Positions 9,270 through 18,617 of a DNA stretch of 64,000 nucleotides are shown here, piece by piece (position 1 is the first letter of the stretch; the number at the start of each line of letters is the position of its first letter). This DNA is from Lacipirellulaceae bacterium (GTDB taxonomy: Bacteria > Planctomycetota > Planctomycetia > Pirellulales > Lacipirellulaceae). The stretch is from contig JAVJRG010000005.1 in the NCBI GenBank assembly GCA_040218535.1, forward strand, positions 248,001-312,000, written 5' to 3'. A program made the position numbers and the translations under genes. The notes beneath the pieces were generated by a model. The model ran no database searches. It saw only the letters and a program-made list of their open reading frames with translations, and was not told the origin of the DNA.

Positions 9270-10361
9270 ATGAATAAGCCTTCGTCACTTCCCGAACTCA
9301 ACGGCAAGACCGCCTTGATCACTGGTATTACAGGCCAAGATGGCTCGTACCTTTCGGAGTTGCTGCTCAGCAAAGGCTACAAGGTTTGGGGCATCATCCG
9401 GCGGAGTTCGTCTTTTAACACCGGGCGGATTGATCATCTCTACCAAGATCCTCACGAATCCAACGTGCGGCTGCGGCTCTGTTATGGTGATCTCAATGAC
9501 GCCAGCAGCATCAATCGCATCCTGAAAGTGGTTCGCCCGGACGAGATCTATAACCTCGGCGCTCAGTCGCACGTGAAAGTCTCCTTCGAAGTGCCAGAGT
9601 ACACCGCAGACGTGACCGGATTAGGAGTCGTGCGAATTTTAGAAGCGATGCGGGAGCTCGATCTCGATTCCCGCTTCTATCAGGCTTCATCCTCCGAGCT
9701 GTACGGCAAGGTGCTTGAATCACCGCAAACCGAGACGACACCGTTCTATCCACGCAGCCCCTACGCGGCAGCGAAGGCTTACGCCTTTCACATTACGCGT
9801 AACTATCGCGAGTCCTATGGCATGTTTGCCGTGAACGGGATTCTCTTTAATCACGAGTCTCCCCGCCGCGGCGAGACGTTTGTCACACGCAAGATCAGCC
9901 GTGCTGCCGCTCGCATCAAACTCGGCCAGCAGGATTGCGTTTATCTTGGGAATCTCGACGCACGTCGCGACTGGGGTTTTGCCGGAGATTATGTCGACGC
10001 CATGTGGCGGATGTTGCAGGTGGACACGCCCAATGACTATGTGATTGCTACTGGCGAGACCCATTCCGTCAGAAGCTTCTGCGAACTTTGCTTCGCCGAA
10101 GTTGGACTGCCCATTGAGTGGTCTGGTAGCGAAACCAACGAAGTTGGTCGAGATACCGAGGGCAACGTTGTTGTACGGATCGACCCACGGTATTTCCGTC
10201 CTGCAGAGGTCGACCTGCTTTTGGGTGATGCGACCAAGGCGAAAACCGATCTCGGTTGGGAGCCCAAGGTATCACTGGCGGAGCTGGCCAAGATGATGGT
10301 CCAGAACGACCTGCAGCTCGCCGCCTCTCAAGCGGATGCATTCGTCGCCAACGAGGTTTAA
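9270..10361 (+). CDS. gmd: GDP-mannose 4,6-dehydratase
   Basis: 363 aa, a typical length. N-terminal Rossmann motif [11 protein letters not shown] (about residues 17-27); then SSSELYGKV and the YAAAKAYA active-site segment; the C-terminal half has the [16 protein letters not shown] signature of GMD. It converts GDP-D-mannose to GDP-4-keto-6-deoxy-D-mannose, the first committed step to GDP-L-fucose. It lies 79 bp after fcl on the same strand, so the pair is probably co-transcribed. Confidence 0.96.
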   Translation: MNKPSSLPELNGKTALITGITGQDGSYLSELLLSKGYKVWGIIRRSSSFNTGRIDHLYQDPHESNVRLRLCYGDLNDASSINRILKVVRPDEIYNLGAQSHVKVSFEVPEYTADVTGLGVVRILEAMRELDLDSRFYQASSSELYGKVLESPQTETTPFYPRSPYAAAKAYAFHITRNYRESYGMFAVNGILFNHESPRRGETFVTRKISRAAARIKLGQQDCVYLGNLDARRDWGFAGDYVDAMWRMLQVDTPNDYVIATGETHSVRSFCELCFAEVGLPIEWSGSETNEVGRDTEGNVVVRIDPRYFRPAEVDLLLGDATKAKTDLGWEPKVSLAELAKMMVQNDLQLAASQADAFVANEV

Positions 10362-10405
10362 CTCAATTTGAATAGCCCCAGATCAATGGACATTAAGTAA
10401 CTACT

Positions 10406-11224
10406 ATGAAGCATTTTTTTCTAGTGTTGTCGCTCTCCCTTCTCGCCTCCCCTGCCTCGGCGTTGGATGTCCTAAGCTGGAACGTCGAATCTGAGGGGGC
10501 CGACCCAGAGATCATTGCCAGACAGCTTGCCGAACTTCCCCGGGCCGATGCTTACCTCCTGCAGGAAGTCGATGCGCGTGACATCGGCCGGTATGCCGCA
10601 GCCATTCGTGATAAGTACGGACGAAGCTACAAGTATTATGTGTCGTCGCTGGGTGGGCGTGATCGCTTGGCGGCAATTGTGGACACCAGCAAGTTTCATA
10701 TTCGTTCCTATACGGAGTTGATGAGCTTTCGCAACTATCGTTTGAACGACTACTCGCATCGCTCGCCACTTGTTACACATATTCAACGGAAATCTGACCA
10801 GCAAGAATTCCTGCTCGTCACCGTGCACCACGCCCGCAGGAATGAAGACTTGCGAAAAGAACAATCCGTGGGCCTCAGCGAATGGGCGAAGGCCCAACCG
10901 TTGCCCGTCATCTTGGCAGGCGACTGCAATTTTGATTACGACATCAATGCAAAACGCGGGAACGCTTCCTACCAAGCTTTCCTAGCCACCAATGTCTGGA
11001 CGGCCCCAACTCTTGAGAAAGACGTTGACACCAACTACGACGATCGCGACCGCGATGGCCGCGATGACTATCCTGGCTCTCGTCTGGATTTTGCTTTCGT
11101 CAAGTCGAATGGGAAGCCGCTGAACGCCAAACTTGAAATCATCGTCCGCCCAGGCGATTTTCCTGATACCAAGGCCACCAGCGATCACCGCCCGTTACTT
11201 TTACAAGTGACGACCTCTCAGTAG
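10406..11224 (+). CDS. Secreted endonuclease/exonuclease/phosphatase family protein
   Basis: 272 aa. A signal peptide (FFLVLSLSLLASPASA) precedes the EEP fold: LSWNVES (catalytic Asn), LLQEVD (Glu), VTVHHAR (His), GDCNFD (Asp/Asn) and a C-terminal SDHRPLLL. All metal-site residues of the DNase I-like superfamily appear to be present. A Ca-binding-like DDRDRDGRDDY stretch lies near residue 210. The substrate could be nucleic acid or a phosphoester. Export suggests an extracytoplasmic role such as nutrient scavenging. Confidence 0.88.
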   Translation: MKHFFLVLSLSLLASPASALDVLSWNVESEGADPEIIARQLAELPRADAYLLQEVDARDIGRYAAAIRDKYGRSYKYYVSSLGGRDRLAAIVDTSKFHIRSYTELMSFRNYRLNDYSHRSPLVTHIQRKSDQQEFLLVTVHHARRNEDLRKEQSVGLSEWAKAQPLPVILAGDCNFDYDINAKRGNASYQAFLATNVWTAPTLEKDVDTNYDDRDRDGRDDYPGSRLDFAFVKSNGKPLNAKLEIIVRPGDFPDTKATSDHRPLLLQVTTSQ

Positions 11225-11254
11225 TTCTCGGACTCCGCCGCCGTTCTTTTTGTC

Positions 11255-12127
11255 GTGTCGAAACAAGTCTATTATTTCGGCTGTCCCCAGTGGACAACTC
11301 CGGGCTGGGTGGGGACTCTTTTCTCCACTAAGAACCGCGGTCGTTGGCTCTCGGAGTACTCACAGGTTTTCAATACCGTTGAAGGGAATACCGTTTTCTA
11401 CGGATTGCCGACGCGAGATACCGTGCAGCGGTGGTCTCAAGAAGTGGCGCCCGGCTTTCAGTTCTGTTTGAAATTCCCGAGGACTATTTCTCATGAGAGA
11501 CAACTCGTAAAAGCGGAACGAGAAACTGCCGATTTTCTCGATCGATTGGCGATTCTTAAGGAAGCAGATCACCTTGGACCAAGCTTCTTGCAGCTTCCGC
11601 CGCATTTCTCAGGCGAGCATTTTGACAAGCTGGAAGCCTACCTAAGCAGTTTGCCAATCGAGTTTACGTATGCCGTCGACCTACGTCACTTAGACTACTT
11701 CGATAATGGCAGATGCGAGACACAACTGAACGTCTTGCTCAAAGAGTTAAACATTGACCGCGTTTTGTTTGAGACAGAGCCCTTATTCTCGGCCGCACCA
11801 GCCGATGAGCATGAAGTTCATGCCCAGGATCGCAAACCCAAAGTTCCTTCTCGAGCAACGACGACTGGTGGTCGTCCGTTCCTGCGTTTCGTGGGAAGAA
11901 CTGACCTCACGGAAATCGAAAGCTGGATTGAACGCTGGACTGCCGAAACAGCCGCCTGGATCGAGCAAGGGAAGACCCCCTACGTGTTTCTCCATGCCCC
12001 AAACCAAGTGGATTCAGCGACTTTTGCCGAGGTTTTCCATCGCAGTCTTCAGGCGAGAATCCCCCGGCTACCGGACCTCTCCGAATGGCCAGGCCGCCAA
12101 GTCCCCCAGCAAACGTCGCTATTTTAG
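11255..12127 (+). CDS. DUF72 family protein
   Basis: 290 aa from a GTG start at 11255. The N-terminus [19 protein letters not shown] and the [13 protein letters not shown] segment match the DUF72 (YecE-like) TIM-barrel family, where W/F/Y/G residues line the barrel. RDLRH-like [10 protein letters not shown] and the late [10 protein letters not shown] also fit. The biochemical role of the family is unsettled. No signal peptide is seen. The next gene, YjbQ, starts 44 bp downstream. Confidence 0.88.
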   Translation: MSKQVYYFGCPQWTTPGWVGTLFSTKNRGRWLSEYSQVFNTVEGNTVFYGLPTRDTVQRWSQEVAPGFQFCLKFPRTISHERQLVKAERETADFLDRLAILKEADHLGPSFLQLPPHFSGEHFDKLEAYLSSLPIEFTYAVDLRHLDYFDNGRCETQLNVLLKELNIDRVLFETEPLFSAAPADEHEVHAQDRKPKVPSRATTTGGRPFLRFVGRTDLTEIESWIERWTAETAAWIEQGKTPYVFLHAPNQVDSATFAEVFHRSLQARIPRLPDLSEWPGRQVPQQTSLF

Positions 12128-12171
12128 AAGAGTATCCAGCCACTCATCATTCAACAATCAGCGTTACGAAA

Positions 12172-12594
12172 ATGCGTTCCTACCGCCAAGAACTTTGGTT
12201 CAACATCGCCCAGCGCATGGGTTTTGAGAACATCACGCCCACGATCAGCCAGTGCCTCGCCGAAAGCGGAATCACAGAGGGGCTTTGCCTCGTCAACGCA
12301 ATGCATATCACGGCGAGCGTTTTTATCAACGATGATGAACAGGGTTTACTCCGCGACTACAGCAAGTGGCTTGAAGAACTGGCCCCGTTCGATGCTTCGC
12401 CGCAGCGTTACCATCACAATCGCACTGGCGAAGACAACGCCGATGCGCACCACAAACGTCAGATTATGGGACGCGAAGTCGTTGTCGCCGTGACTGAGGG
12501 GAAACTCGACTTTGGGCCTTGGGAGCAGATTTTCTACGGCGAGTTTGACGGACGTCGCAAGAAACGCGTGTTGGTGAAGATCATCGGCGAATAG
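12172..12594 (+). CDS. yjbQ: YjbQ/UPF0047 family protein (secondary thiamine-phosphate synthase type)
   Basis: 140 aa from ATG 12172 ([11 protein letters not shown]), the family length. Conserved segments: [35 protein letters not shown], and GTWQ-like [19 protein letters not shown]. The His-rich pocket matches UPF0047. Some family members can make thiamine phosphate weakly, but the true role is unknown. The gene's 3' end overlaps the convergent DUF4105 gene by 14 bp. An upstream TTG/ATG in the same frame would add an unlikely N-terminal extension inside the DUF72 gene. Confidence 0.9.
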   Translation: MRSYRQELWFNIAQRMGFENITPTISQCLAESGITEGLCLVNAMHITASVFINDDEQGLLRDYSKWLEELAPFDASPQRYHHNRTGEDNADAHHKRQIMGREVVVAVTEGKLDFGPWEQIFYGEFDGRRKKRVLVKIIGE

Positions 12595-13450
12595 CCGTCG
12601 AGTAATCTTCGTGTTCCGCGACACTCCATGCGCGGGCATTGATGTAGGCTCGGGCCTTCGTCTCAGCAAAGGAGCCCTGTTTCTCGATTAAGCCTTCCTT
12701 GTAGGCGAGCTCGTCCGAGTATCCCGGCAGCAGCACATGATAATCGTACTTGATCCGGTTTGGGTGGATGCGATTGATGTGCCGCACGAGGTTCGTGGTG
12801 CAGTTGTTGGATAGCGTGTCATAGAACTCCGGATGCGCGGCCAGTTCATTCGCTCGGCTCATGACATCCACGAATAACCGTTGTGCTTGCTCTGGGGTTG
12901 CCTTGGTGCGGTAGAGATAGACATTCTCGTTGCGGAAGTGCGTCCGGACTTTGATCACGTCGCGTTCGTCAGCAACGACGTACATCAACTCGTACTGGCG
13001 GGCGCTTCCTTTCCAAGCCGCGTACGACTCGCCGACTTCTTTACGCGTTTCGACACTGACTGTCAGGTGCTCACGAGGGCCTTTTTCAGGGGCAAACTCG
13101 AAGCTCAGCATCGTATGGGCCAATCGCGGCATTCCCTCGAAAGGAACCATGAAGAAGTCGACTGCTTGCAGGTCGCTTAACTTGTAGGTTCGATCGTCAT
13201 AGTTGACGATGAACTCTTCACCGGTTGGGTCTTCCTGTTCAGCGACTTCGGCACCACCAAAGTATTGGCAGTGGCGAACGTTGCGTACCGTGACCTCATC
13301 GCCTGAGAATTCCGCATACGGAAGAACGGCCTGCTCGGGAGCCCAGTTGCGGACATTCGACGGCGCCATCACCTTGGCGGCACTTTGGCAACCAACGAGC
13401 GAAGCGAGTAAAATGAGCAGCAAGCAGCGCATGAGGCGAAGAGTAGTCAA
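12581..13450 (-). CDS. DUF4105 lipoprotein
   Basis: 289 aa. The lipoprotein signal ends LASLVGC (Cys21). The mature part has [18 protein letters not shown] near 95, [11 protein letters not shown], and the diagnostic [17 protein letters not shown] near 210-226. This Cys/Asn segment is typical of DUF4105, a membrane-associated family related to NlpC/P60-like papain folds. Its enzymatic role is unproven. The gene is transcribed toward yjbQ and their last 14 bp overlap. A 49-bp gap separates its start from the hisG stop. Confidence 0.88.
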   Translation of the reverse strand: MTTLRLMRCLLLILLASLVGCQSAAKVMAPSNVRNWAPEQAVLPYAEFSGDEVTVRNVRHCQYFGGAEVAEQEDPTGEEFIVNYDDRTYKLSDLQAVDFFMVPFEGMPRLAHTMLSFEFAPEKGPREHLTVSVETRKEVGESYAAWKGSARQYELMYVVADERDVIKVRTHFRNENVYLYRTKATPEQAQRLFVDVMSRANELAAHPEFYDTLSNNCTTNLVRHINRIHPNRIKYDYHVLLPGYSDELAYKEGLIEKQGSFAETKARAYINARAWSVAEHEDYSTAIRR

Positions 13451-13499
13451 ACGCTAGCACTGATTCAATGTCAACATCGCCGCTTGCGGCTTAGCCGCG

Positions 13500-14357
13500 T
13501 CAGAGCCGGCAATTGGCGATCGAAGTCTCCAGAATCGCCTTCGCCCCGAGCTGTTCTAGCTGCTCCATGATGCCGATCACTTCGCCCCGCTTGACCATGG
13601 CTCGTACGCTGAACCAGCCTTCTTCTTCAAGCCGATTGACCGTCGGTGAGGAGAAGCCCGGGGTGATTTTCTCGGCTTCCACCAGATTCTCCTTCTCGAC
13701 GTTATACTCCAACAGGGAGTAGGCCCGGGCAATAACGACGCCTTCAATGCGGCGAGTGATTCGATCAGCTAGCTCGGTGTGCTTCGTAGCCGGATTTTGC
13801 ACGAGGGCCGTTTCGTATCGTCCTATCTCTGTAAGAATCCTTAGGCGATTGGCGGCCAGTGTGCTGCCCGTTTCGACGAGGTCAACAATCGCATCGGCGA
13901 TACCCAGGGCAATCATCACTTCCACCGAGCCCGTCAACTCAACGATGTGCGCCTCGGCCCCGTGTTCTTTGAGGAAGGTACGGGTAACGTGCGGGAAGCT
14001 GGTTGCAATCCGCTTCCCCGCCAAGTCTTTTGGGCTGTTGATCGAACTATCTTCGGGAACGCAAACTGCAAGGCCGCAGTTTCCTACGCCAAGGTTTAAC
14101 CGTGTGGTCAGCTTGGCACCGCTTTCGGCCACCAAGTCACTCCCCGTGATCCCCAGATCAATGGCTCCTTCTTCGCAGAGAACCGGGATGTCGTTAGTCC
14201 GCAGGAAAGTGATATCAATGGGCATATCGCGCACCCGCGCGAACAGACTGCGATCTTGACGGCGGAAGCGCAGGCCTGCGTCTTTGAGTAATTGCCCGGC
14301 AAGATCCGCGAGACGGCCTTTACTGGGAATGCCAATGCGTAGATTCTCTGAGTTCAT
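13500..14357 (-). CDS. hisG: ATP phosphoribosyltransferase (long form)
   Basis: 285 aa, the length of the HisG long form with a C-terminal ACT-like regulatory domain. N-terminal LRIGIPSKGRLADLAGQLL; GITGSDLVAESGA near 70-82; DLVETGSTLAANRL near 160-173 is the PRPP-binding signature. It catalyses the first step of histidine biosynthesis, ATP + PRPP to phosphoribosyl-ATP, and the C-terminal domain usually mediates histidine feedback. hisE lies 15 bp upstream on the same strand, so the two early enzymes form an operon. Confidence 0.96.
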   Translation of the reverse strand: MNSENLRIGIPSKGRLADLAGQLLKDAGLRFRRQDRSLFARVRDMPIDITFLRTNDIPVLCEEGAIDLGITGSDLVAESGAKLTTRLNLGVGNCGLAVCVPEDSSINSPKDLAGKRIATSFPHVTRTFLKEHGAEAHIVELTGSVEVMIALGIADAIVDLVETGSTLAANRLRILTEIGRYETALVQNPATKHTELADRITRRIEGVVIARAYSLLEYNVEKENLVEAEKITPGFSSPTVNRLEEEGWFSVRAMVKRGEVIGIMEQLEQLGAKAILETSIANCRL

Positions 14358-14372
14358 AAAGTGTTTCGTTTG

Positions 14373-14699
14373 TTACTTTTCTCGACTAGCTTTTTCTTCT
14401 AATCCGGACATGCCAAAGCGGCGGGCAAGTTCGCTTTCGACCTCTGCAAGCGTTATCTCCCGTTGAGCTAAAAGAACCAACAAGTGATAGATCACATCTC
14501 CGGCTTCGGCGATCGTGTGCTGACGGCCCTCTTCACCCGGTTCGCCAGCGGCTTCGACAACTTCGGCTGCTTCCTCGGTGATCTTGCTGCCGATCTTTTC
14601 CACACCGCCGGCAAGCAATTTAGCCGTGTACGAACCGCCTGTGTCGCCTGAGGCTTTACGCTGGGTGATGGTTGCTTCGAGTTGATCGAGAGGACGCAT
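14373..14699 (-). CDS. hisE: Phosphoribosyl-ATP pyrophosphatase
   Basis: 108 aa all-alpha MazG-like fold. SYTAKLLAGGVEKIGSKITEEAAEVVEAA and EAGDVIYHLLVLL carry the Glu/Asp residues that bind Mg. It hydrolyses phosphoribosyl-ATP to phosphoribosyl-AMP, directly after HisG. It is a stand-alone HisE, not fused to HisI. The 15-bp gap to hisG supports co-transcription. The divergent neighbour miaA begins 158 bp away. Confidence 0.95.
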   Translation of the reverse strand: MRPLDQLEATITQRKASGDTGGSYTAKLLAGGVEKIGSKITEEAAEVVEAAGEPGEEGRQHTIAEAGDVIYHLLVLLAQREITLAEVESELARRFGMSGLEEKASREK

Positions 14700-14857
14700 G
14701 TCGGTTTCACTGACGGCGTAGTAAGTAGCGCCTAGGAGCGTTATTCGTTTGTAGGTAAGCTCTCCAGTGTAAGTTGCAGTCCAAAGTCTTACAACGCGGC
14801 GCAGCTAACAATTGCGCCTTGATGTGCCCGACACCTAGAATCGAAGCTTAATTGACC

Positions 14858-15805
14858 ATGTCTCTTAATGTGTCCGAGACTCTTCCTGCCCAGGATTGCT
14901 GGTTTCTCACCGGCGCGACGGCGGTCGGCAAGACCAGCGTGGCTCTCGCTCTTGCGAAGAAGTTGGGGGCGGAAATTATCTCGATGGACTCGATGGCCAT
15001 CTACCGCGGCATGGACATCGGCACGGCCAAGCCGACGCCGGAGGAACAGGGCCAAGTCCCTCACCACCTGATCGATATTGTCGATCCGAGCGACGAGTAC
15101 AGTGTGGCTCAATACGTTGAGCAGGCACATTCGCTCGTTCTTGAGATTCGCAGTCGAGGAAACGAGCCGCTGTTCGTTGGTGGAACCCCCTTGTACCTGA
15201 AGAGTCTGCTGCGCGGCATCTTCGACGGTCCACCGGCGGATTGGAAGCTTCGCGAGGAAATTGAGAAAGAGCTTGAAGAAGTTGGTAGTCAGGCATTGCA
15301 TCAAGTACTCCAACAAGTCGATCCACTCGCAGCCGACGCCATCCACCCGAATGATGCCCGTAGGTTGATTCGTGCGATTGAAGTTTATCGGACAACGGGC
15401 CAGCCGATCAGCCACCAGCAAATGCAATTCGATGATGGCCGCCCCGCCGAGGAGTGTCGCGTCTTCGTGTTGCGGCGGCCCCGCGAACAACAGCGTGAAC
15501 GCATTAACGAGCGGGTCGATAGCATGCTCGAGCGCGGACTTGTCGAAGAGGTTCGCGGCCTCGTCGAGAAAGGCGTGCAATTCGGAAGGACCTCTTCACA
15601 AGCAGTCGGTTACCGTGAAGTGCTTGCTCAACTTGAAGGAGAGATCACCCACGAAGAAATGGTTGAGAAGATCAAATCTAGCACTCGGAGGTTTTCAAAG
15701 CGTCAGGGGACCTGGTTCCGAAGTCTGAGCGAGTGCCGCTTCGTGGATGTCGAGGCAGATGAAACGCCGGAAGAGAATGCTGGGCGGATTGCCGAAATGC
15801 CGTGA
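14858..15805 (+). CDS. miaA: tRNA dimethylallyltransferase
   Basis: 315 aa from ATG 14858 (an in-frame TTG lies 6 nt earlier). P-loop TGATAVGKTS near residues 19-28, ISMDSMAIYRGMDIGTAKP near 40-58 and VGGTPLYLKSLL near 107-118 are the standard MiaA motifs. The enzyme transfers a dimethylallyl group to A37 of tRNAs reading UNN codons. The length is normal. It is divergent from hisE; the 158-bp gap between them holds the control regions. Confidence 0.95.
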   Translation: MSLNVSETLPAQDCWFLTGATAVGKTSVALALAKKLGAEIISMDSMAIYRGMDIGTAKPTPEEQGQVPHHLIDIVDPSDEYSVAQYVEQAHSLVLEIRSRGNEPLFVGGTPLYLKSLLRGIFDGPPADWKLREEIEKELEEVGSQALHQVLQQVDPLAADAIHPNDARRLIRAIEVYRTTGQPISHQQMQFDDGRPAEECRVFVLRRPREQQRERINERVDSMLERGLVEEVRGLVEKGVQFGRTSSQAVGYREVLAQLEGEITHEEMVEKIKSSTRRFSKRQGTWFRSLSECRFVDVEADETPEENAGRIAEMP

Positions 15806-15890
15806 CGACGAATACCGAGGCTGGGGCATCTTGCCCCCAGTATGCGAAGGTGCGAAACTACGGTTGGAAGCCACAGCCACGGGGAGGTCG

Positions 15891-16925
15891 CTAAGCATTC
15901 CGCGCGATGACGAACTCAGCCAACGCCATCAGTGACTGATGGGCCTGGAATCGGCGAGCCGATCCATTGTCTGATGACTCCGGTTTCAGCGATCTGATGC
16001 GATCCGCAGCTCGCTCAGCGTATTCAACGGCTATTCGACGAGCAGCAGCGATCTCGCCCGAGTCACTGAGCCAAGCTTGAATCGTTGCCAGATTCTCTGG
16101 CGTAGGCGTCGTGCAGAGCCGTTCGAGCTCCGTTCGATCCGCTGGTGAGCATTGATCGCGGAGGTTGATCAGCGGCAGTGTCATTTTGCAATGGGCTAGG
16201 TCAGTTCCTAGCGACTTGCCCACGTCTGATTCGTCTCCGATGAGGTCAAGCAAATCATCGGCGATCTGGAAAGCAATTCCCAAGTCGCTACCGTAATCGC
16301 GATACTGGGTAACAGTCTTCTCATTGGCACCAGCGTAGAAAGCGCCAAGTTCACACGCACAAGCACAGAGAGCTGCCGTTTTGGCGTCGATGATGTGAAG
16401 ATATTCTTCGCGACTGATATCAAAGTTGCCAGCACTTGCTGTCTGTAGCAACTCTCCTTCACAGACGCGATTGGTGGCGTGGCCAATGGTGCGGCAGCCA
16501 TGTGGCGTCTCGAGAGTGCTCGCCAAGTAAAAGGCATGTGTGAAAAGGTAATCGCCAAGCAAAACGCTCGTTTGATTGCTCCAGCGTGCATTCACGGTGT
16601 CGGTGTGACGACGAACATCTGCTTCGTCAAGAACGTCGTCATGCACGAGCGTTGCCGTGTGAACCATCTCGACGACGGCGGCGAGCGTGGTATGTTCCCC
16701 GGTGACCTTTCCTGAAGCGGCAGCAGTAAGCAAAAGCAACGCTGGGCGCAACCGTTTGCCACTCATGCGAAAAGAATGTTGTGCAAGCTCATCGATGAAA
16801 GGCTTTTGATGGCTGAGTTCATCACGGAGCCTCGACTCTGTTGCATTGAGGTCCCCGGCGATTGGCGCAAACAGCCGCTGAAGTTGAGCTGCTATGTCAG
16901 GGGGTGTAGCCGTTTGCGTCGTCAT
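15891..16925 (-). CDS. Polyprenyl diphosphate synthase (trans-isoprenyl type)
   Basis: 344 aa. The first Asp-rich motif DDVLD is in VHTATLVHDDVLDEADVRR near residue 95, and the second, DDLLD, is in FQIADDLLDLIGD near 220. GKRLRP near 56-61 binds diphosphate. This all-alpha family condenses IPP with allylic diphosphates to make C20-C50 chains for quinones or carriers. An octaprenyl/heptaprenyl-type enzyme is likely, but product length cannot be read. moaC starts 36 bp upstream on the same strand. Confidence 0.92.
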   Translation of the reverse strand: MTTQTATPPDIAAQLQRLFAPIAGDLNATESRLRDELSHQKPFIDELAQHSFRMSGKRLRPALLLLTAAASGKVTGEHTTLAAVVEMVHTATLVHDDVLDEADVRRHTDTVNARWSNQTSVLLGDYLFTHAFYLASTLETPHGCRTIGHATNRVCEGELLQTASAGNFDISREEYLHIIDAKTAALCACACELGAFYAGANEKTVTQYRDYGSDLGIAFQIADDLLDLIGDESDVGKSLGTDLAHCKMTLPLINLRDQCSPADRTELERLCTTPTPENLATIQAWLSDSGEIAAARRIAVEYAERAADRIRSLKPESSDNGSARRFQAHQSLMALAEFVIARNA

Positions 16926-16961
16926 CGATTTGTTGTGTTGCTTGTAGGTAGGCAGCTTAGA

Positions 16962-17444
16962 TTATGTGTCTTTCAATCGATCAAATTCGCCGCTCGCCCC
17001 GCCTGATTTCTTATCAAGCTGGATGTTCTGGATCGACATCCCTCGATCAACGGCTTTGCACATATCGTAGACCGTCAGGGCCGCGACACTCACGGCGGTT
17101 AACGCTTCCATCTCAACGCCCGTCTTTGCAGCAATCGCTGCCGTCGCCGTGATGTGCAGCGTGTCGTCGCCCTGGGGCTCGAGGGAGATCGAAATCGAAT
17201 CCAAGGACAACGGATGACAGAGAGGGATTAGATCGCTCGTCTTCTTCGCAGCCATGATGCCGGCCAGTCGAGCGACTTCCAAGACATCGCCCTTCGCATG
17301 CTTGCGGCTGACGATCAGAGCCAGCGTCTCCGGCTGCATGTGAACCTGACCGCTGGCCGTCGCTGCTCGTTCAGTAACCGGCTTCCCACCGACATCTACC
17401 ATGCGGCTGGCGCCTTGATCGTCGAAATGGGAGAGGTCAGTCAC
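16962..17444 (-). CDS. moaC: Cyclic pyranopterin monophosphate synthase
   Basis: 160 aa from a GTG at 17444 ([19 protein letters not shown]), which aligns with the usual MoaC N-terminus. A TTG at 17465 would add seven residues. Motifs: [41 protein letters not shown] (His in LCHP), [24 protein letters not shown] and KSGG near the end. It makes cPMP in molybdenum cofactor synthesis. No other moa genes are nearby. Confidence 0.94.
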   Translation of the reverse strand: MTDLSHFDDQGASRMVDVGGKPVTERAATASGQVHMQPETLALIVSRKHAKGDVLEVARLAGIMAAKKTSDLIPLCHPLSLDSISISLEPQGDDTLHITATAAIAAKTGVEMEALTAVSVAALTVYDMCKAVDRGMSIQNIQLDKKSGGASGEFDRLKDT

Positions 17445-17559
17445 GGCAAATAAAGCGGGAATCAAGCATGGATTGGGAAAGCCAGTATTGTAGGCAACGG
17501 CGGCAGGCCGTCGAGTTCAGCTACTAACTAACCGCCCACTAAACTCGAACTTTAACCCT

Positions 17560-17937
17560 TCAATCCCACAGGAATTGCCAGGCGATAATGGCTAGCACGG
17601 CCACTTCAATAATGATAATCAGTACTCCTTGGGGAAAGAGCTTGAATCTGCCGTCACTATCAGCCTCCTCCTCGCTGCTGGTGCTTTCCTCCGGTTCTCC
17701 CTTTGAGCTTGCCTCAGCGACTAGGTTCGCAGCCACTGGCAGATCATCCTTGGCAACGTAGACTCGCACCACCCCAGGAGCCTCTGCCCGGAACCCGGCC
17801 GTAAACTCGCCAGTGGTCGCCCCATGAATTGCGTGGTCCTCAAGAAGGCCGAGGATCATCCTCGCTTCGAATTCGTCACCAGCCTTGCAAAGTTCGACAA
17901 GTTCAGTCTCCGGCGTCGTTTCGGAATGATCACTCAT
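17560..17937 (-). CDS. Small DUF2007-like protein with C-terminal membrane helix
   Basis: 125 aa. Residues 10-70 (ELVELCKAGDEFEARMILGLLEDHAIHG, then VRVYVAKDDLPVAANLV) fit the putative signal-transducing DUF2007 alpha-beta fold. An acidic Ser/Glu linker follows, then one hydrophobic helix near the C-terminus (FPQGVLIIIIEVAVLAIIAW), giving a tail-anchored topology. It may bind a ligand or partner at the membrane; no function is known. It lies upstream of moaC by 95-116 bp on the same strand. Confidence 0.75.
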   Translation of the reverse strand: MSDHSETTPETELVELCKAGDEFEARMILGLLEDHAIHGATTGEFTAGFRAEAPGVVRVYVAKDDLPVAANLVAEASSKGEPEESTSSEEEADSDGRFKLFPQGVLIIIIEVAVLAIIAWQFLWD

Positions 17938-18154
17938 ACCTTGTTGTTCTCCAGATAGTTAGTTTGCTAGGTGCATCATACAGGCAAGACAAGTCCGAGG
18001 CACGTTCGGAACAATCGTTACCTTCGGTCCATTCGTTAGCAAGGCTACCGTCCAGCAAACGAAATCCCTCTAGCCGGGCTTCAAAGTGAGTCGCTTGATG
18101 CGGTCCGACGTAGGTTTTTCATAGCCCTACATCTCTCGCCGCAGACAATCTTCC

Positions 18155-18577
18155 ATGATTCGCCGTTCCCCTCACCTCAGTCGACGAAGTCCAAAAAGCA
18201 GGCACGGTTTGGCAGTGACCGAACTAGCCGTCTGCTTGCCGGTGCTTACCTTGATCGTCCTGGCGACGATAGAAGCCTGCACGATGATCTTCCTCCAGCA
18301 ATCGCTCAGCATTGCCACCTATGAAGGGGCACGTGTCGCACTAGTGCAAGGTGCTGAAGCTTCCAATGTCGAAGCGCAATGCGATTTGATCCTCAATAGT
18401 CGCGAAGTTCAGGGAGCGACGGTAACGGTTACGCCGTCCAATTTTGCTTCTACGCCGCCCGGGGAATGGATCGCCGTGGAAGCCTCAGCACCGTTTAGCT
18501 CGAACTCACTGGTGGGCGGTTGGTTATTCAACGGGCGGACAATCACGGCTCGTACGGAAATGATGAAAGAACACTAA
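18155..18577 (+). CDS. TadE-type pseudopilin
   Basis: 140 aa. A basic leader (RRSPKSRHG) precedes LAVTELAVCLPVLTLIVLATIEA, where Glu at +5 after Gly and the hydrophobic helix are typical of TadE/TadG minor pseudopilins. It should be cleaved by a TadV-like prepilin peptidase and displayed in the envelope. First of three genes in the same direction, followed 40 bp later by a TadG-like gene. Core Tad secretion genes (tadA, tadB, tadC) are not in the window. Confidence 0.85.
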   Translation: MIRRSPHLSRRSPKSRHGLAVTELAVCLPVLTLIVLATIEACTMIFLQQSLSIATYEGARVALVQGAEASNVEAQCDLILNSREVQGATVTVTPSNFASTPPGEWIAVEASAPFSSNSLVGGWLFNGRTITARTEMMKEH

Positions 18578-18617
18578 TCGGTTTACTAGCCGATTCTTTT
18601 CTTCGAGGTCTCAACCC

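Noticed and set aside
14789-15580. 263-aa open frame on the minus strand
   Set aside because: Antisense to miaA, which has all catalytic motifs.
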